Positions 1 to 7,982 of a stretch of 64,000 nt of DNA are shown here, piece after piece. Source of the stretch: Pseudomonas citri (lineage in GTDB: Bacteria; Pseudomonadota; Gammaproteobacteria; Pseudomonadales; Pseudomonadaceae); assembly GCF_025336485.1 (NCBI RefSeq), contig NZ_JAODAB010000002.1, positions 1 through 64,000 on the forward strand, in the 5' to 3' direction. The translations under genes and the position numbers were made by a program. The notes under the pieces were generated by a model, which searched no databases, was not told the origin of the DNA, and worked only from the letters and a program-made list of their open reading frames with translations. Every line of letters begins with the position of its first letter. Position 1 is the first letter of the stretch.

Positions 1-1494
1 CAGATCAACCTCGACGGCCAGGTCATCAGCGACTTCGAACGCGACCGCCTGCACCGCGAAGTGCTGCGCACCCAAGGGCAGATCAGCACCCGCAGCGAAT
101 ACGACCGCAGCGGCCGCCTGCGCGCCCGGCAACGCCGCCACAGCAACCAACCCTCGCTGCTGCCGGCGGCGCTGCAAAAACACTTCGAGTACGACCCCGC
201 CGACCACCTCATCGGCAAACTCGACCAACAACCCGCTACGCAGCACCGCCAGTTGCTGCACTACGACGCCACCGGCCGCATCATTGCCAGCCAGGACAGC
301 CTGCACGGCCAGCGCGAAACCTTCGCCTACGACGCCGCCGCCAACTTGCTGGACGGTCCCCAAACCGGCGCCGGACGAGTCGTGCACAACAAACTGCTGA
401 CCTACCAGGACAAGCGCTACCGCTACGACGCCTTCGGCCGGATGATCGAAAAACGCAGCGCCAAGCGCGGCCTGCAACGCTTCGCCTACGATGCCGAAAG
501 CCGCTTGATCGAAGTGCGCAACGACAACGGCAGCGTGGTCCGCATGACCTACGACCCGCTGGGCCGACGCATCGCCAAAACCGAACACGACAACAATGGT
601 TACCCGCTGGGCGAAACCCGCTTCACCTGGGACGGCCTGCGCCTGCTACAGGAACATCGCCACCAGCAAACCAGCCTCTATCTCTACGAAGACAACGGCT
701 ACGAACCCCTCGCCCGCGTCGACGGCAGCGGCCCACTGCAAAAAATCCGCTACTACCACAACGACCTCAACGGCCTGCCGGAGCAACTCACCGAAGCCGA
801 CGGCCACCACGTCTGGCAGGCGACGTATCGAGTGTGGGGCAACACGCTGGAAGAAGTGCGCGAGGCGTACTACATCGAAGAGCAGAACCTGCGGTTCCAG
901 GGGCAGTACCTGGACCGGGAGACGGGGCTGCATTTCAATACGTTCAGATTTTACGATCCGGATGTCGGAAGGTTTACGACGCCGGATCCGATTGGGTTGG
1001 CCGGTGGGTTCAATCTCTATCTCTACGCCCCTAACTCTTTCTCCTGGGTAGACCCACTGGGGCTATCCTGTGGCCCTGCTACCCGACAAAACTCAAAAGG
1101 AAGATGGATTGACGCCAGAGGCAGGTTTGCCAATAAGCCGAATGTGGCCAAGCTACCGTCGCTGAAAGGGAAGTCCGTGTCACAGGTGGAGAAAATCCTT
1201 CGGCAAAACGGCTACACCCGAACCAACCCCGCAAATACCAGGAACCAGCGCTGGGTACATGCCGATGGTTCAGAAGTACAAATTCATGCCTATGGGAATA
1301 CAAACCCTACCCCCTTTAAAGGATCGAACAATGCCCACAGCCACAAATCCTTGGGTCGACACGGCAACCCAGGCACAACTGAACTAGCCAACGACGGAAA
1401 AACCGCTGTCAGCACTCATTCCGCGCCAGCACACATCGGGATGCGAAACCCACCCGACTACCCAACAGTATCGGGCAGACCGCACGGCAGTTAG
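1..1494 (+). CDS. Rhs-family polymorphic toxin, 3' part (5' end outside window)
   Basis: The reading frame is open from base 1, so only the C-terminal ~497 residues are seen. Repeated YD motifs (YDPADHL, YDATGRI, YDAFGRM, YDPLGRRIAKT) form the Rhs/YD β-cage. The conserved core end follows: LRFQGQYLDRETGLHFN, then GRFTTPDPIGLAGG, then DPLGL at about 1051-1065. In the Rhs family the core closes at DPxGL and the remainder is the cleaved, variable toxin. Here the tip is about 142 residues (1066-1494), rich in His, Asn and Gly, with NNAHSHKSLGRHGNPG and a terminal SGRPHGS. I do not recognise its toxin family; a nuclease is a guess from the His-rich end. Codon use and A+T content shift at the tip, as expected for swapped Rhs tips. 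Delivery by T6SS is usual for Rhs proteins but cannot be seen here. The next gene, 11 bp downstream, is the likely immunity gene. Confidence 0.93.
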   Translation, partial: QINLDGQVISDFERDRLHREVLRTQGQISTRSEYDRSGRLRARQRRHSNQPSLLPAALQKHFEYDPADHLIGKLDQQPATQHRQLLHYDATGRIIASQDSLHGQRETFAYDAAANLLDGPQTGAGRVVHNKLLTYQDKRYRYDAFGRMIEKRSAKRGLQRFAYDAESRLIEVRNDNGSVVRMTYDPLGRRIAKTEHDNNGYPLGETRFTWDGLRLLQEHRHQQTSLYLYEDNGYEPLARVDGSGPLQKIRYYHNDLNGLPEQLTEADGHHVWQATYRVWGNTLEEVREAYYIEEQNLRFQGQYLDRETGLHFNTFRFYDPDVGRFTTPDPIGLAGGFNLYLYAPNSFSWVDPLGLSCGPATRQNSKGRWIDARGRFANKPNVAKLPSLKGKSVSQVEKILRQNGYTRTNPANTRNQRWVHADGSEVQIHAYGNTNPTPFKGSNNAHSHKSLGRHGNPGTTELANDGKTAVSTHSAPAHIGMRNPPDYPTVSGRPHGS

Positions 1495-1505
1495 AGGCCA
1501 CGACT

Positions 1506-1829
1506 ATGTCAGCAGAATTCATACTGTCTTTTGAAGACAAACACTGGTATGCGACTCACTTGGAAGAGGTCACGCAGACAATCACCGGTCTTGATACCTT
1601 TACCGGATCTTTCGAGCCGAACGAGCTCCGCTTGACCGGCACCGAGCCCAGAGGTCCAGACGATTGGAGCTTCGATGTACGCTTATTCTTGGAAAAGGAA
1701 CGTATTTTTCTGGAGATCAGTGCTCATCCGAAAAGTATCGAACGAGACCTTTCCATCCTTTTTGAGTGGATCAGATCACACACCAGGATTTTGATAACGG
1801 ATGAAGACGGCGAACTCTCAGACTGGTAA
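1506..1829 (+). CDS. probable immunity protein for the Rhs tip
   Basis: A 107-residue acidic protein (many Glu and Asp, ending EDGELSDW) with no signal peptide or membrane segment. It starts 11 bp after the Rhs stop codon and is on the same strand. In Rhs and other polymorphic toxin systems the cognate immunity gene sits directly downstream of the toxin tip, is small and is often acidic. The call rests on this position, not on a recognised family. It would act in the cytoplasm by binding the toxin tip. Both the tip and this gene are more A+T-rich than the Rhs core. Confidence 0.7.
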   Translation: MSAEFILSFEDKHWYATHLEEVTQTITGLDTFTGSFEPNELRLTGTEPRGPDDWSFDVRLFLEKERIFLEISAHPKSIERDLSILFEWIRSHTRILITDEDGELSDW

Positions 1830-2231
1830 AGGACGCCCGGTACCTAAATGGCTGTTTTCAACGCAGCATCACCGAGTATCAAGGCTTTTCATACAGAGCC
1901 TATGCCCTGCTTCTGGTCTTTTCACGCCTTGGCTACCTACTCAAGATCGACAACCGCCGACGAACAACAAAGAACCACATGTTCAGGTTCCTGCTCTTCG
2001 AGTTGACGTCACCAAAGGGACCAGCAACGCCATGGACTGTCTATAGTCAATTGATCCAGATCATGAATTGTTACATCCGATACACCATTCTATGCATGCC
2101 CCCAACGCGACCAAAGGTCGCACCCTTGAGCTAGAGCGACAGGCGTATCATTGCGCCACTGCAACACCCCTTCTGACCGCGGTCGGCACGTACTGGCCTC
2201 GGCACTTTTCCACTGCCGTGGGATGCAATTG
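1830..2231. other. non-coding gap between the Rhs locus and ccoG
   Basis: About 400 bases without a convincing gene; the only open frame is an 81-codon one with no family features or ribosome-binding site. The left part is relatively A+T-rich, like the end of the Rhs module. The right part contains an ANR-like box (2051-2064) and the ccoG leader. In Pseudomonas genomes I recall, ccoNOQP lies directly upstream of ccoG, so this gap probably marks a junction where the Rhs module sits. No repeat, integrase or tRNA remnant is visible. Confidence 0.5.
2051..2064 (+). promoter_or_regulatory. candidate ANR box upstream of ccoG
   Basis: TTGAT-CCAG-ATCAT matches the FNR/ANR consensus TTGAT-N4-ATCAA except for the last base. 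It lies 167 bp upstream of the ccoG start. ANR control of cbb3-oxidase genes is established in Pseudomonas, and anr itself is in this window. The distance is somewhat long, so the call is moderate. Confidence 0.5.
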
Positions 2232-3647
2232 ATGAGTAATCAGATTCCGGTACATGACGTTACCCCGCCTGCCAAAGACGCCAACAAAAGCGTCGACCTG
2301 TATGCCTCTCGGGAAAAAATCTACACCCGCGCCTTCACTGGGCTGTTTCGCAACCTGCGAATGCTCGGCGGTGCGTTCTTGTTCCTGTTGTATTTCGGTA
2401 CGGTCTGGTTGAACTGGGGCGGTCATCAGGCCGTCTGGTGGAACCTGCCGGAACGCAAGTTCTTCATTTTCGGCGCGACCTTCTGGCCCCAGGACTTCAT
2501 CCTGCTGTCCGGCATGCTGATCATTGCGGCGTTTGGCCTGTTTTTCATTACCGTCTATGCCGGACGAGTCTGGTGCGGTTACACCTGCCCGCAAAGCGTG
2601 TGGACCTGGATCTTCATGTGGTGCGAGAAGGTCACCGAAGGCGACCGCAACCAGCGCATCAAGCTCGACAAGGCGCCCATGAGCGCCAACAAATTCCTGC
2701 GCAAGTTCGCCAAGCACAGCCTATGGCTGCTGATCGGCTTCGTCACCGGCATGACCTTCGTCGGTTACTTCACGCCGATCCGCGAGCTGATATTCGAGTT
2801 CTTTACCGGCCAGGCCGATGGCTGGTCGTATTTCTGGATCGGTTTCTTCACCCTTGCCACTTACGGCAACGCCGGCTGGCTGCGTGAGCAAGTGTGCATC
2901 TACATGTGCCCTTACGCCCGCTTTCAAAGCGTGATGTTCGACAAGGACACGCTGATCGTTTCCTACGACCCACGTCGCGGCGAAAACCGGGGTCCGCGCA
3001 AAAAGGGCATCGATTACAAGGCCCAGGGCCTGGGGGATTGCATCGACTGCACCATGTGCGTCCAGGTCTGCCCCACCGGCATCGACATCCGCGATGGCTT
3101 GCAGATCGAATGCATCGGCTGCGCGGCCTGCATCGACGCCTGCGACAACATCATGGACAAGATGGATTACCCACGGGGCCTGATCAGCTACACCACCGAA
3201 CATAACCTGTCGGGGCAGAAAACCCATAAACTGCGCCCACGCCTGATCGGCTACGCCCTGGTGCTGCTGACGATGATCAGCTTGCTGGTGACCGCGTTCT
3301 TCATGCGCTCACTGGTAGGGTTCGACGTCAGCAAGGACCGCGTGCTGTATCGCGAGAATGCCGAAGGCCGGATCGAGAACGTCTACAGCCTGAAGATCAT
3401 GAACAAGGACCAGCGCGACCATACCTACCTGCTGGACGCCACTGGCTTGCCCGACCTCAAGCTGCAAGGCCGGCGGGAAATCAAGGTCGCGGCCGGAGAC
3501 ATCTTCAGCCAGCCGGTTGAACTGTCCATTGCACCGGACCAACTGCCGTCGAGCACCAACGAGGTGACGTTCGTCCTCAAGGATGCCGATGACAGCAGCG
3601 TCCATGTCGAAGCCAAGAGCCGGTTCATCGGCCCGCAAACGCGTTGA
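2232..3647 (+). CDS. ccoG: cbb3-type cytochrome c oxidase accessory protein CcoG
   Basis: A 471-residue membrane iron-sulfur protein (FixG/RdxA family) that supports copper delivery and maturation of cbb3 oxidase. Hydrophobic segments occur near the start (MLGGAFLFLLYFGTVWL), in the middle (LLSGMLIIAAFGLFFITV) and after residue 330. Two ferredoxin-like cysteine clusters are clear: CIDCTMCVQVCPTG and CIGCAACIDACD. The C-terminal third is the periplasmic Ig-like domain typical of CcoG. The ATG at 2232 (MSNQIPVHDV) is preferred over an upstream in-frame start because family members begin there. It leads the ccoG-ccoH-ccoI-ccoS operon and stops 11 bp before ccoH. Confidence 0.95.
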   Translation: MSNQIPVHDVTPPAKDANKSVDLYASREKIYTRAFTGLFRNLRMLGGAFLFLLYFGTVWLNWGGHQAVWWNLPERKFFIFGATFWPQDFILLSGMLIIAAFGLFFITVYAGRVWCGYTCPQSVWTWIFMWCEKVTEGDRNQRIKLDKAPMSANKFLRKFAKHSLWLLIGFVTGMTFVGYFTPIRELIFEFFTGQADGWSYFWIGFFTLATYGNAGWLREQVCIYMCPYARFQSVMFDKDTLIVSYDPRRGENRGPRKKGIDYKAQGLGDCIDCTMCVQVCPTGIDIRDGLQIECIGCAACIDACDNIMDKMDYPRGLISYTTEHNLSGQKTHKLRPRLIGYALVLLTMISLLVTAFFMRSLVGFDVSKDRVLYRENAEGRIENVYSLKIMNKDQRDHTYLLDATGLPDLKLQGRREIKVAAGDIFSQPVELSIAPDQLPSSTNEVTFVLKDADDSSVHVEAKSRFIGPQTR

Positions 3648-3658
3648 GAGAACAGAAC

Positions 3659-4198
3659 ATGCCTGCAGCAACCGCCACCAGCCCTTGGTACAAGCACCTC
3701 TGGCCATGGATCATCATCGGGATCCTGACCTGCTCGGTCGTGCTGAGCCTGTCGATGGTGACCATCGCGGTGAATAACCCGGACAATCTGGTCAACGACA
3801 ATTACTACGAGGCCGGCAAGGGCATCAACCGCTCTTTGGAACGCGAGCTACTGGGCCAGAGCCTGCAACTGCATGCCAACGTGCAATTGGACGAGGTCAC
3901 TGGCGAAGTGAACCTGCGCCTGAGCGGCAACAGCCGGCCGCAGACCCTGGAGTTGAACCTGATCTCGCCGACCCAGCCGGAGAAGGACCGCAAGATTGTC
4001 CTGGCTCGCAATGACAGCGAGCCGGGGCGGTACGTCGGGCAATTGGTGGACAAGATCGAAGGCCGGCGTTTCGTCGAGCTGCTGGGTGTGGAAAACGGCA
4101 AGACCTGGCGCCTGTTCGAAGAGGAACAGGTCAACCACGGCCAGGACATCCTGTTGGGCGATGAACCGCTGCAAGGTGCTGAGGACCTGAAAAAATAA
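3659..4198 (+). CDS. ccoH: cbb3 oxidase assembly protein CcoH (FixH family)
   Basis: A 179-residue protein with one N-terminal transmembrane segment (WPWIIIGILTCSVVLSLSMV) followed by a periplasmic FixH-type domain containing the family motif NPDNLVNDNYYEAGKGIN. CcoH is a membrane assembly factor that stays associated with the cbb3 complex. The ATG at 3659 lies 11 bp after ccoG and is chosen over a start 15 bp earlier because it follows AGAGAACA and fits family length. It is followed by ccoI after 57 bp. Confidence 0.92.
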   Translation: MPAATATSPWYKHLWPWIIIGILTCSVVLSLSMVTIAVNNPDNLVNDNYYEAGKGINRSLERELLGQSLQLHANVQLDEVTGEVNLRLSGNSRPQTLELNLISPTQPEKDRKIVLARNDSEPGRYVGQLVDKIEGRRFVELLGVENGKTWRLFEEEQVNHGQDILLGDEPLQGAEDLKK

Positions 4199-4255
4199 GC
4201 GGCTTCCTCACCCTTATAGCAAGCTCCATAAGCCAAAAGCCTTCAAGCCACAACT

Positions 4256-6706
4256 ATGACCACTCCCCAGCCCTGCTACCACTGCGCCCTGCCCGTCCCC
4301 CCGGGCAGTCGCTTCACCGCCGTTGTCCTGGGTGAAACCCGCGAGCTGTGCTGCCCGGGCTGCCAGGCGGTGGCAGAGGCCATTGTCGCGGGCGGCCTGG
4401 AAAGTTATTACCTGCATCGCAGTGAAGCGTCGGCCAACCCTGAAACCCTGCCTGTCCAATTGACGGATGAACTGGCCCTGTACGACCGTCCAGACGTGCA
4501 ACAGTCGTTCGTACGCCACGAGGGCGAGCTGGCCGAAACCACCCTGCTGATGGAAGGCATCAGTTGCGCCGCCTGCGGCTGGTTGATCGAAAAACAGCTG
4601 CGCAGCCTGCCGGCCGTGGCCGAGGCGCGGTTGAACCTTTCCAACCATCGCCTGCAAGTGCGTTGGGCCGACGCCCAGTTGCCGCTGAGCACCCTGCTCG
4701 CCGAATTGCGCCAGATCGGCTACGTCGCCCACCCGTACCAGGCCGACCAGGCCTGCGAGCAACTGGCTGCGCAGAACCGCCTGGCCCTGCGTCAACTGGG
4801 CGTGGCCGGACTGTTGTGGTTCCAGGCGATGATGGCGACCATGGCCACCTGGCCGGAATTCAACATCGACCTGAGCCCGCAGATGCACACCATCCTGCGC
4901 TGGGTCGCCCTGTTCCTGACCACGCCAATCGTGTTCTACAGCTGCGCGCCATTCTTCAAGGGCGCCATGCGTGATCTGCGCACCCGCCACCTGACCATGG
5001 ACGTTTCCGTGTCCCTGGCGATCGGCAGCGCTTACGTCGCCGGGATCTGGACATCGATCACCGGCGTCGGCGAGTTGTATTTCGATGCCGTAGGCATGTT
5101 CGCCCTGTTTCTGCTGACCGGTCGCTACCTGGAGCGCCGGGCCCGGGAGCGCACCGCGGCTGCCACAGCACAACTGGTCAACTTGTTGCCGGCCTCGTGC
5201 CTGCGCCTGGAGGACAACGGCCAGAGCGAACGCATCCTGCTCAGCGAGTTGCGTACTGGCGACCGGGTGCTGGTGCATCCCGGAGCGGTCCTGCCGGCGG
5301 ATGGCAAGATCCTCGATGGGCAGTCCAGCATCGACGAATCATTGCTGACCGGCGAATACCTGCCACAACCGCGCCAAGTGGGCGACGCAGTCACGGCGGG
5401 CACCCTGAACGTCGAAGGGGCCTTGACGGTCGAGGTGCTGGCCCTCGGCCAAGACACCCGCCTGTCGGCCATCGTGCGACTGTTGGAGCGGGCCCAGGCC
5501 GAGAAGCCGCGACTGGCGGAAATCGCCGACCGGGCCGCGCAATGGTTCCTGCTGTTCTCTTTGGTCGCGGCGGCGGCCATCGGCCTGTTGTGGTGGCAAC
5601 TGGATGCCTCCCGGGCGTTTTGGATCGTATTGTCGATGCTGGTCGCCACCTGCCCTTGTGCGCTGTCCCTGGCAACGCCGACCGCCCTCACCGCCGCCAC
5701 TGGCACCCTGCACAAGCTCGGCCTGCTGCTGACCCGAGGCCATGTACTGGAAGGCCTGAACCAGATTGACACGGTGATTTTCGACAAGACCGGCACCCTC
5801 ACCGAAGGCCGCCTGGCGCTGCGCAGCATTCGGTCACTGGCAGCACTGGACAGCGAGCAATGCCTGGGCTTGGCCGCCGCTTTGGAAAACCGCTCCGAAC
5901 ACCCCATCGCCCGCGCCTTTGGCCGCGCGCCATTGGCCGCCGAGCAAGTGCAGAGCAGCCCTGGGCTGGGGCTCGAAGGCTTGGTGGGCGAGCAGCCCCT
6001 GCGCATCGGCCAGCCTGGCTTCGTTTGTGCACTCAGTGGTGCCGCGGTACCAGCGATGCCGGACGAACCCGGGCAGTGGCTGTTGCTGGGTGATGATCGC
6101 GGGCCGTTGGCCTGGTTCGTCCTCGACGACCGTTTGCGCAGCGATGCGCCAATGCTGTTGGCGGCCTGCAAGGCACGGGGCTGGAAAACGCTGTTGCTGT
6201 CAGGTGACAGCTCGCCGATGGTCGCCAGTGTTGCCGCCGAGCTGGGCATCGACGAAGCCCGGGGTGGCTTGCGCCCGGACGACAAGCTGGCCGTGCTCCA
6301 GGCGTTGCACCAGCAAGGCCGCAAAGTGCTGATGCTCGGTGACGGCGTGAACGACGTGCCGGTGTTGGCGGCGGCGGACATCAGCGTCGCCATGGGCTCG
6401 GCCACCGACCTGGCCAAAACCAGCGCCGACGCGGTGCTGCTGTCCAACCGACTCGACGCCTTGATCCACGCCTTCAAGCTCGCTCGCCGCACGCGTCGGG
6501 TGATCATTGAGAACCTGGTGTGGGCGGGGCTGTACAATGGCCTCATGTTGCCGTTCGCCGCCCTCGGCTGGATCACACCCGTATGGGCGGCGGTCGGCAT
6601 GTCCATCAGTTCGTTGACCGTGGTGTTGAATGCCCTGAGGCTGACTCGCCAGCCCAAGACACAGGCGCTCGACGCCACGCCCGATACCCGTCCGCTGCCG
6701 GCCTGA
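4256..6706 (+). CDS. ccoI: cbb3-associated copper-exporting P1B-type ATPase CcoI/FixI
   Basis: An 816-residue P-type ATPase. The N-terminus has a cysteine-rich metal-binding region (CYHCALP and CCPGCQAVA) followed by a heavy-metal-associated domain with GISCAACGW. Further on are the TGE loop (LLTGEYLP), the membrane metal site CPC (LVATCPCALSLATPTAL), the phosphorylation site DKTGTLTEGR, the nucleotide-binding HP (SEHPIA) and the hinge GDGVNDVPVLAAADI. In Pseudomonas and Rhodobacter CcoI moves Cu(I) out of the cytoplasm for cbb3 oxidase assembly. Its position between ccoH and ccoS separates it from the general copper-resistance ATPase CopA. Full length, with no missing catalytic residue. Confidence 0.96.
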   Translation: MTTPQPCYHCALPVPPGSRFTAVVLGETRELCCPGCQAVAEAIVAGGLESYYLHRSEASANPETLPVQLTDELALYDRPDVQQSFVRHEGELAETTLLMEGISCAACGWLIEKQLRSLPAVAEARLNLSNHRLQVRWADAQLPLSTLLAELRQIGYVAHPYQADQACEQLAAQNRLALRQLGVAGLLWFQAMMATMATWPEFNIDLSPQMHTILRWVALFLTTPIVFYSCAPFFKGAMRDLRTRHLTMDVSVSLAIGSAYVAGIWTSITGVGELYFDAVGMFALFLLTGRYLERRARERTAAATAQLVNLLPASCLRLEDNGQSERILLSELRTGDRVLVHPGAVLPADGKILDGQSSIDESLLTGEYLPQPRQVGDAVTAGTLNVEGALTVEVLALGQDTRLSAIVRLLERAQAEKPRLAEIADRAAQWFLLFSLVAAAAIGLLWWQLDASRAFWIVLSMLVATCPCALSLATPTALTAATGTLHKLGLLLTRGHVLEGLNQIDTVIFDKTGTLTEGRLALRSIRSLAALDSEQCLGLAAALENRSEHPIARAFGRAPLAAEQVQSSPGLGLEGLVGEQPLRIGQPGFVCALSGAAVPAMPDEPGQWLLLGDDRGPLAWFVLDDRLRSDAPMLLAACKARGWKTLLLSGDSSPMVASVAAELGIDEARGGLRPDDKLAVLQALHQQGRKVLMLGDGVNDVPVLAAADISVAMGSATDLAKTSADAVLLSNRLDALIHAFKLARRTRRVIIENLVWAGLYNGLMLPFAALGWITPVWAAVGMSISSLTVVLNALRLTRQPKTQALDATPDTRPLPA

Positions 6707-6730
6707 GCCGCGCGGGCATGGAGTTACGAC

Positions 6731-6949
6731 ATGCCAGCTCTTTACGTGATGATCCCGGCTGCCCTGCTGATCGTAGGCATCGCCGTCTACATTTTCTTCT
6801 GGGCCGTGGACAGCGGCCAGTACGACGACCTCGACGGCCCGGCCCACAGCATCCTGTTCGACGATCAAGACCCCAACCACAAGGCGGCCGTGGACGAAGC
6901 CAGTGGCGAAGCCCGTGGCCCGGACGACAAGGCGCCGCCCCATGCTTGA
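6731..6949 (+). CDS. ccoS: cbb3 oxidase assembly protein CcoS
   Basis: A 72-residue protein that is mostly one N-terminal transmembrane helix (VMIPAALLIVGIAVYIFFWAV), followed by a polar tail with the CcoS/FixS signature GQYDDLDGPAHSILFDDQD. CcoS is needed for cofactor insertion into cbb3 oxidase. It begins 24 bp after ccoI and overlaps the next gene by 8 bp, indicating translational coupling. Confidence 0.95.
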   Translation: MPALYVMIPAALLIVGIAVYIFFWAVDSGQYDDLDGPAHSILFDDQDPNHKAAVDEASGEARGPDDKAPPHA

Positions 6950-7625
6950 TCTGGCGCCTCTGTTGGTTTCGGCGCTCATCCTCGGTCTGTTGGGTGGCGG
7001 CCATTGCCTTGGCATGTGCGGCGGCCTGATGGGCGCCCTGACCCTGGCGATTCCCAAGGAACAGCGCAACCGGCGCTTGCGACTGCTGCTGGCGTACAAC
7101 CTGGGGCGGATCCTGAGCTACGCCACCGCCGGCTTGCTGATCGGCCTGGCGGGCTGGGCCGTCGCCAACAGCCCGGCGGCGATGATCATGCGGGTGCTGG
7201 CCGGCTTGCTGTTGATCGCCATGGGCTTGTACCTGGCGGGTTGGTGGAGCGGCCTGACCCGCATCGAAGGTGTCGGTCGCGGCTTGTGGCGGCATATCCA
7301 GCCAGTCGCCAACCGCTTGCTGCCGGTGTCGAGCCTGCCCCGGGCCTTGCTGCTCGGCGGCCTGTGGGGCTGGTTGCCGTGCGGGTTGGTCTACAGCACC
7401 CTGCTGTGGTCCGCCAGCCAGGGTAATGCGCTGGACAGCGCGCTGCTGATGCTCGCCTTCGGCCTCGGCACCTGGCCCGTGCTGCTCGCCACCGGCCTGG
7501 CCGCCGAACGCATCACCGCCCTGTTGCGCAAGCGCAGCGTGCGCATGGCCGGTGGGTTGTTGGTGATCGTTTTCGGGATCTGGACCCTGCCGGGACCGCA
7601 TCAGCACTGGCTCATGGGGCATTGA
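6942..7625 (+). CDS. TauE/SafE-like (UreH-type) membrane protein linked to cco genes
   Basis: A 227-residue polytopic membrane protein with about six hydrophobic segments. It begins MLDLAPLLVSALILGLLGGGHC and carries GGHCLGMCGGLMGAL, the motif of the DsbD_2/UreH-like branch of sulfite-exporter family proteins. The ATG at 6942 overlaps the end of ccoS, so it belongs to the cco operon; an in-frame start 39 bp upstream lies inside ccoS and lacks a Shine-Dalgarno sequence. Homologues follow ccoS in many pseudomonads. A role in metal or thiol transport during cbb3 maturation is plausible, but the substrate is not shown by the sequence. Confidence 0.85.
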   Translation: MLDLAPLLVSALILGLLGGGHCLGMCGGLMGALTLAIPKEQRNRRLRLLLAYNLGRILSYATAGLLIGLAGWAVANSPAAMIMRVLAGLLLIAMGLYLAGWWSGLTRIEGVGRGLWRHIQPVANRLLPVSSLPRALLLGGLWGWLPCGLVYSTLLWSASQGNALDSALLMLAFGLGTWPVLLATGLAAERITALLRKRSVRMAGGLLVIVFGIWTLPGPHQHWLMGH

Positions 7626-7644
7626 CCCAGTAGCCCTCAATCAA

Positions 7645-7739
7645 CTGTGGGGGCCAAGCTTGCTCGCGACAGCGGTGGGTCAGTTGACATCCTTGTTGAA
7701 TATGCCGCCGTCATCGCGCGCAAGCGTTGCTCCCACAGC
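7645..7739. repeat. REP pair (REPIN) 1
   Basis: Two inverted REP units: CTGTGGGGGCCAAGCTTGCT on the left and its near-complement ending GCTCCCACAG on the right, separated by about 45 bp. It lies in the gap between the cco operon and hemN. This is the P. fluorescens-group REP type, mobilised by RAYT transposases. Confidence 0.85.
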
Positions 7740-7778
7740 GGACCTGGGTGGACTCCGGATCTGGGAGCACCCGGAAAA

Positions 7779-7874
7779 CCTGTGGGAGCAAAGCTTGCTC
7801 GCGATGGCGGTGGGTCTTCTGGCATCGAGGTCGGCTGTGCTGCCGTCATCGCGTGCAAGCTTTGCTCCCACAGG
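7779..7874. repeat. REP pair (REPIN) 2
   Basis: A second inverted REP pair, 39 bp after the first, with arms CCTGTGGGAGCAAAGCTTGC and GCAAGCTTTGCTCCCACAGG. The two REPINs fill most of the gap between the cco operon and hemN. No gene is supported inside. Confidence 0.87.
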
Positions 7875-7906
7875 CCAGACTGGCCCTGGCCTTGTCCCCA
7901 CCCCCG

Positions 7907-7920
7907 TTGACACAAATCAA
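7907..7920 (+). promoter_or_regulatory. ANR box upstream of hemN
   Basis: TTGAC-ACAA-ATCAA matches TTGAT-N4-ATCAA with one mismatch. It is centred about 70 bp before the hemN ATG. ANR activation of hemN under low oxygen is established in P. aeruginosa, and anr is the next gene downstream, so position and logic agree. Confidence 0.75.
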
Positions 7921-7982
7921 AACCACCCCGCGCCTACGCCCCTAGACTCGCGCTCATGCCAGCCTATCCGGGGAATGCCCGC

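Noticed and set aside
1801..2046. An 81-codon frame after the immunity gene
   Set aside because: No ribosome-binding site or domain; it overlaps the end of the immunity gene.
5125..6678. A 517-codon antisense frame within ccoI
   Set aside because: Ser/Arg-rich composition typical of antisense G+C-rich DNA; ccoI is intact on the other strand.
7645..7874. Possible CRISPR array
   Set aside because: The repeats are inverted pairs with irregular spacing, not direct repeats with uniform spacers.
7647..7945. Short frames on both strands in the hemN upstream gap
   Set aside because: They are translations of REP units and share their repeated peptides.
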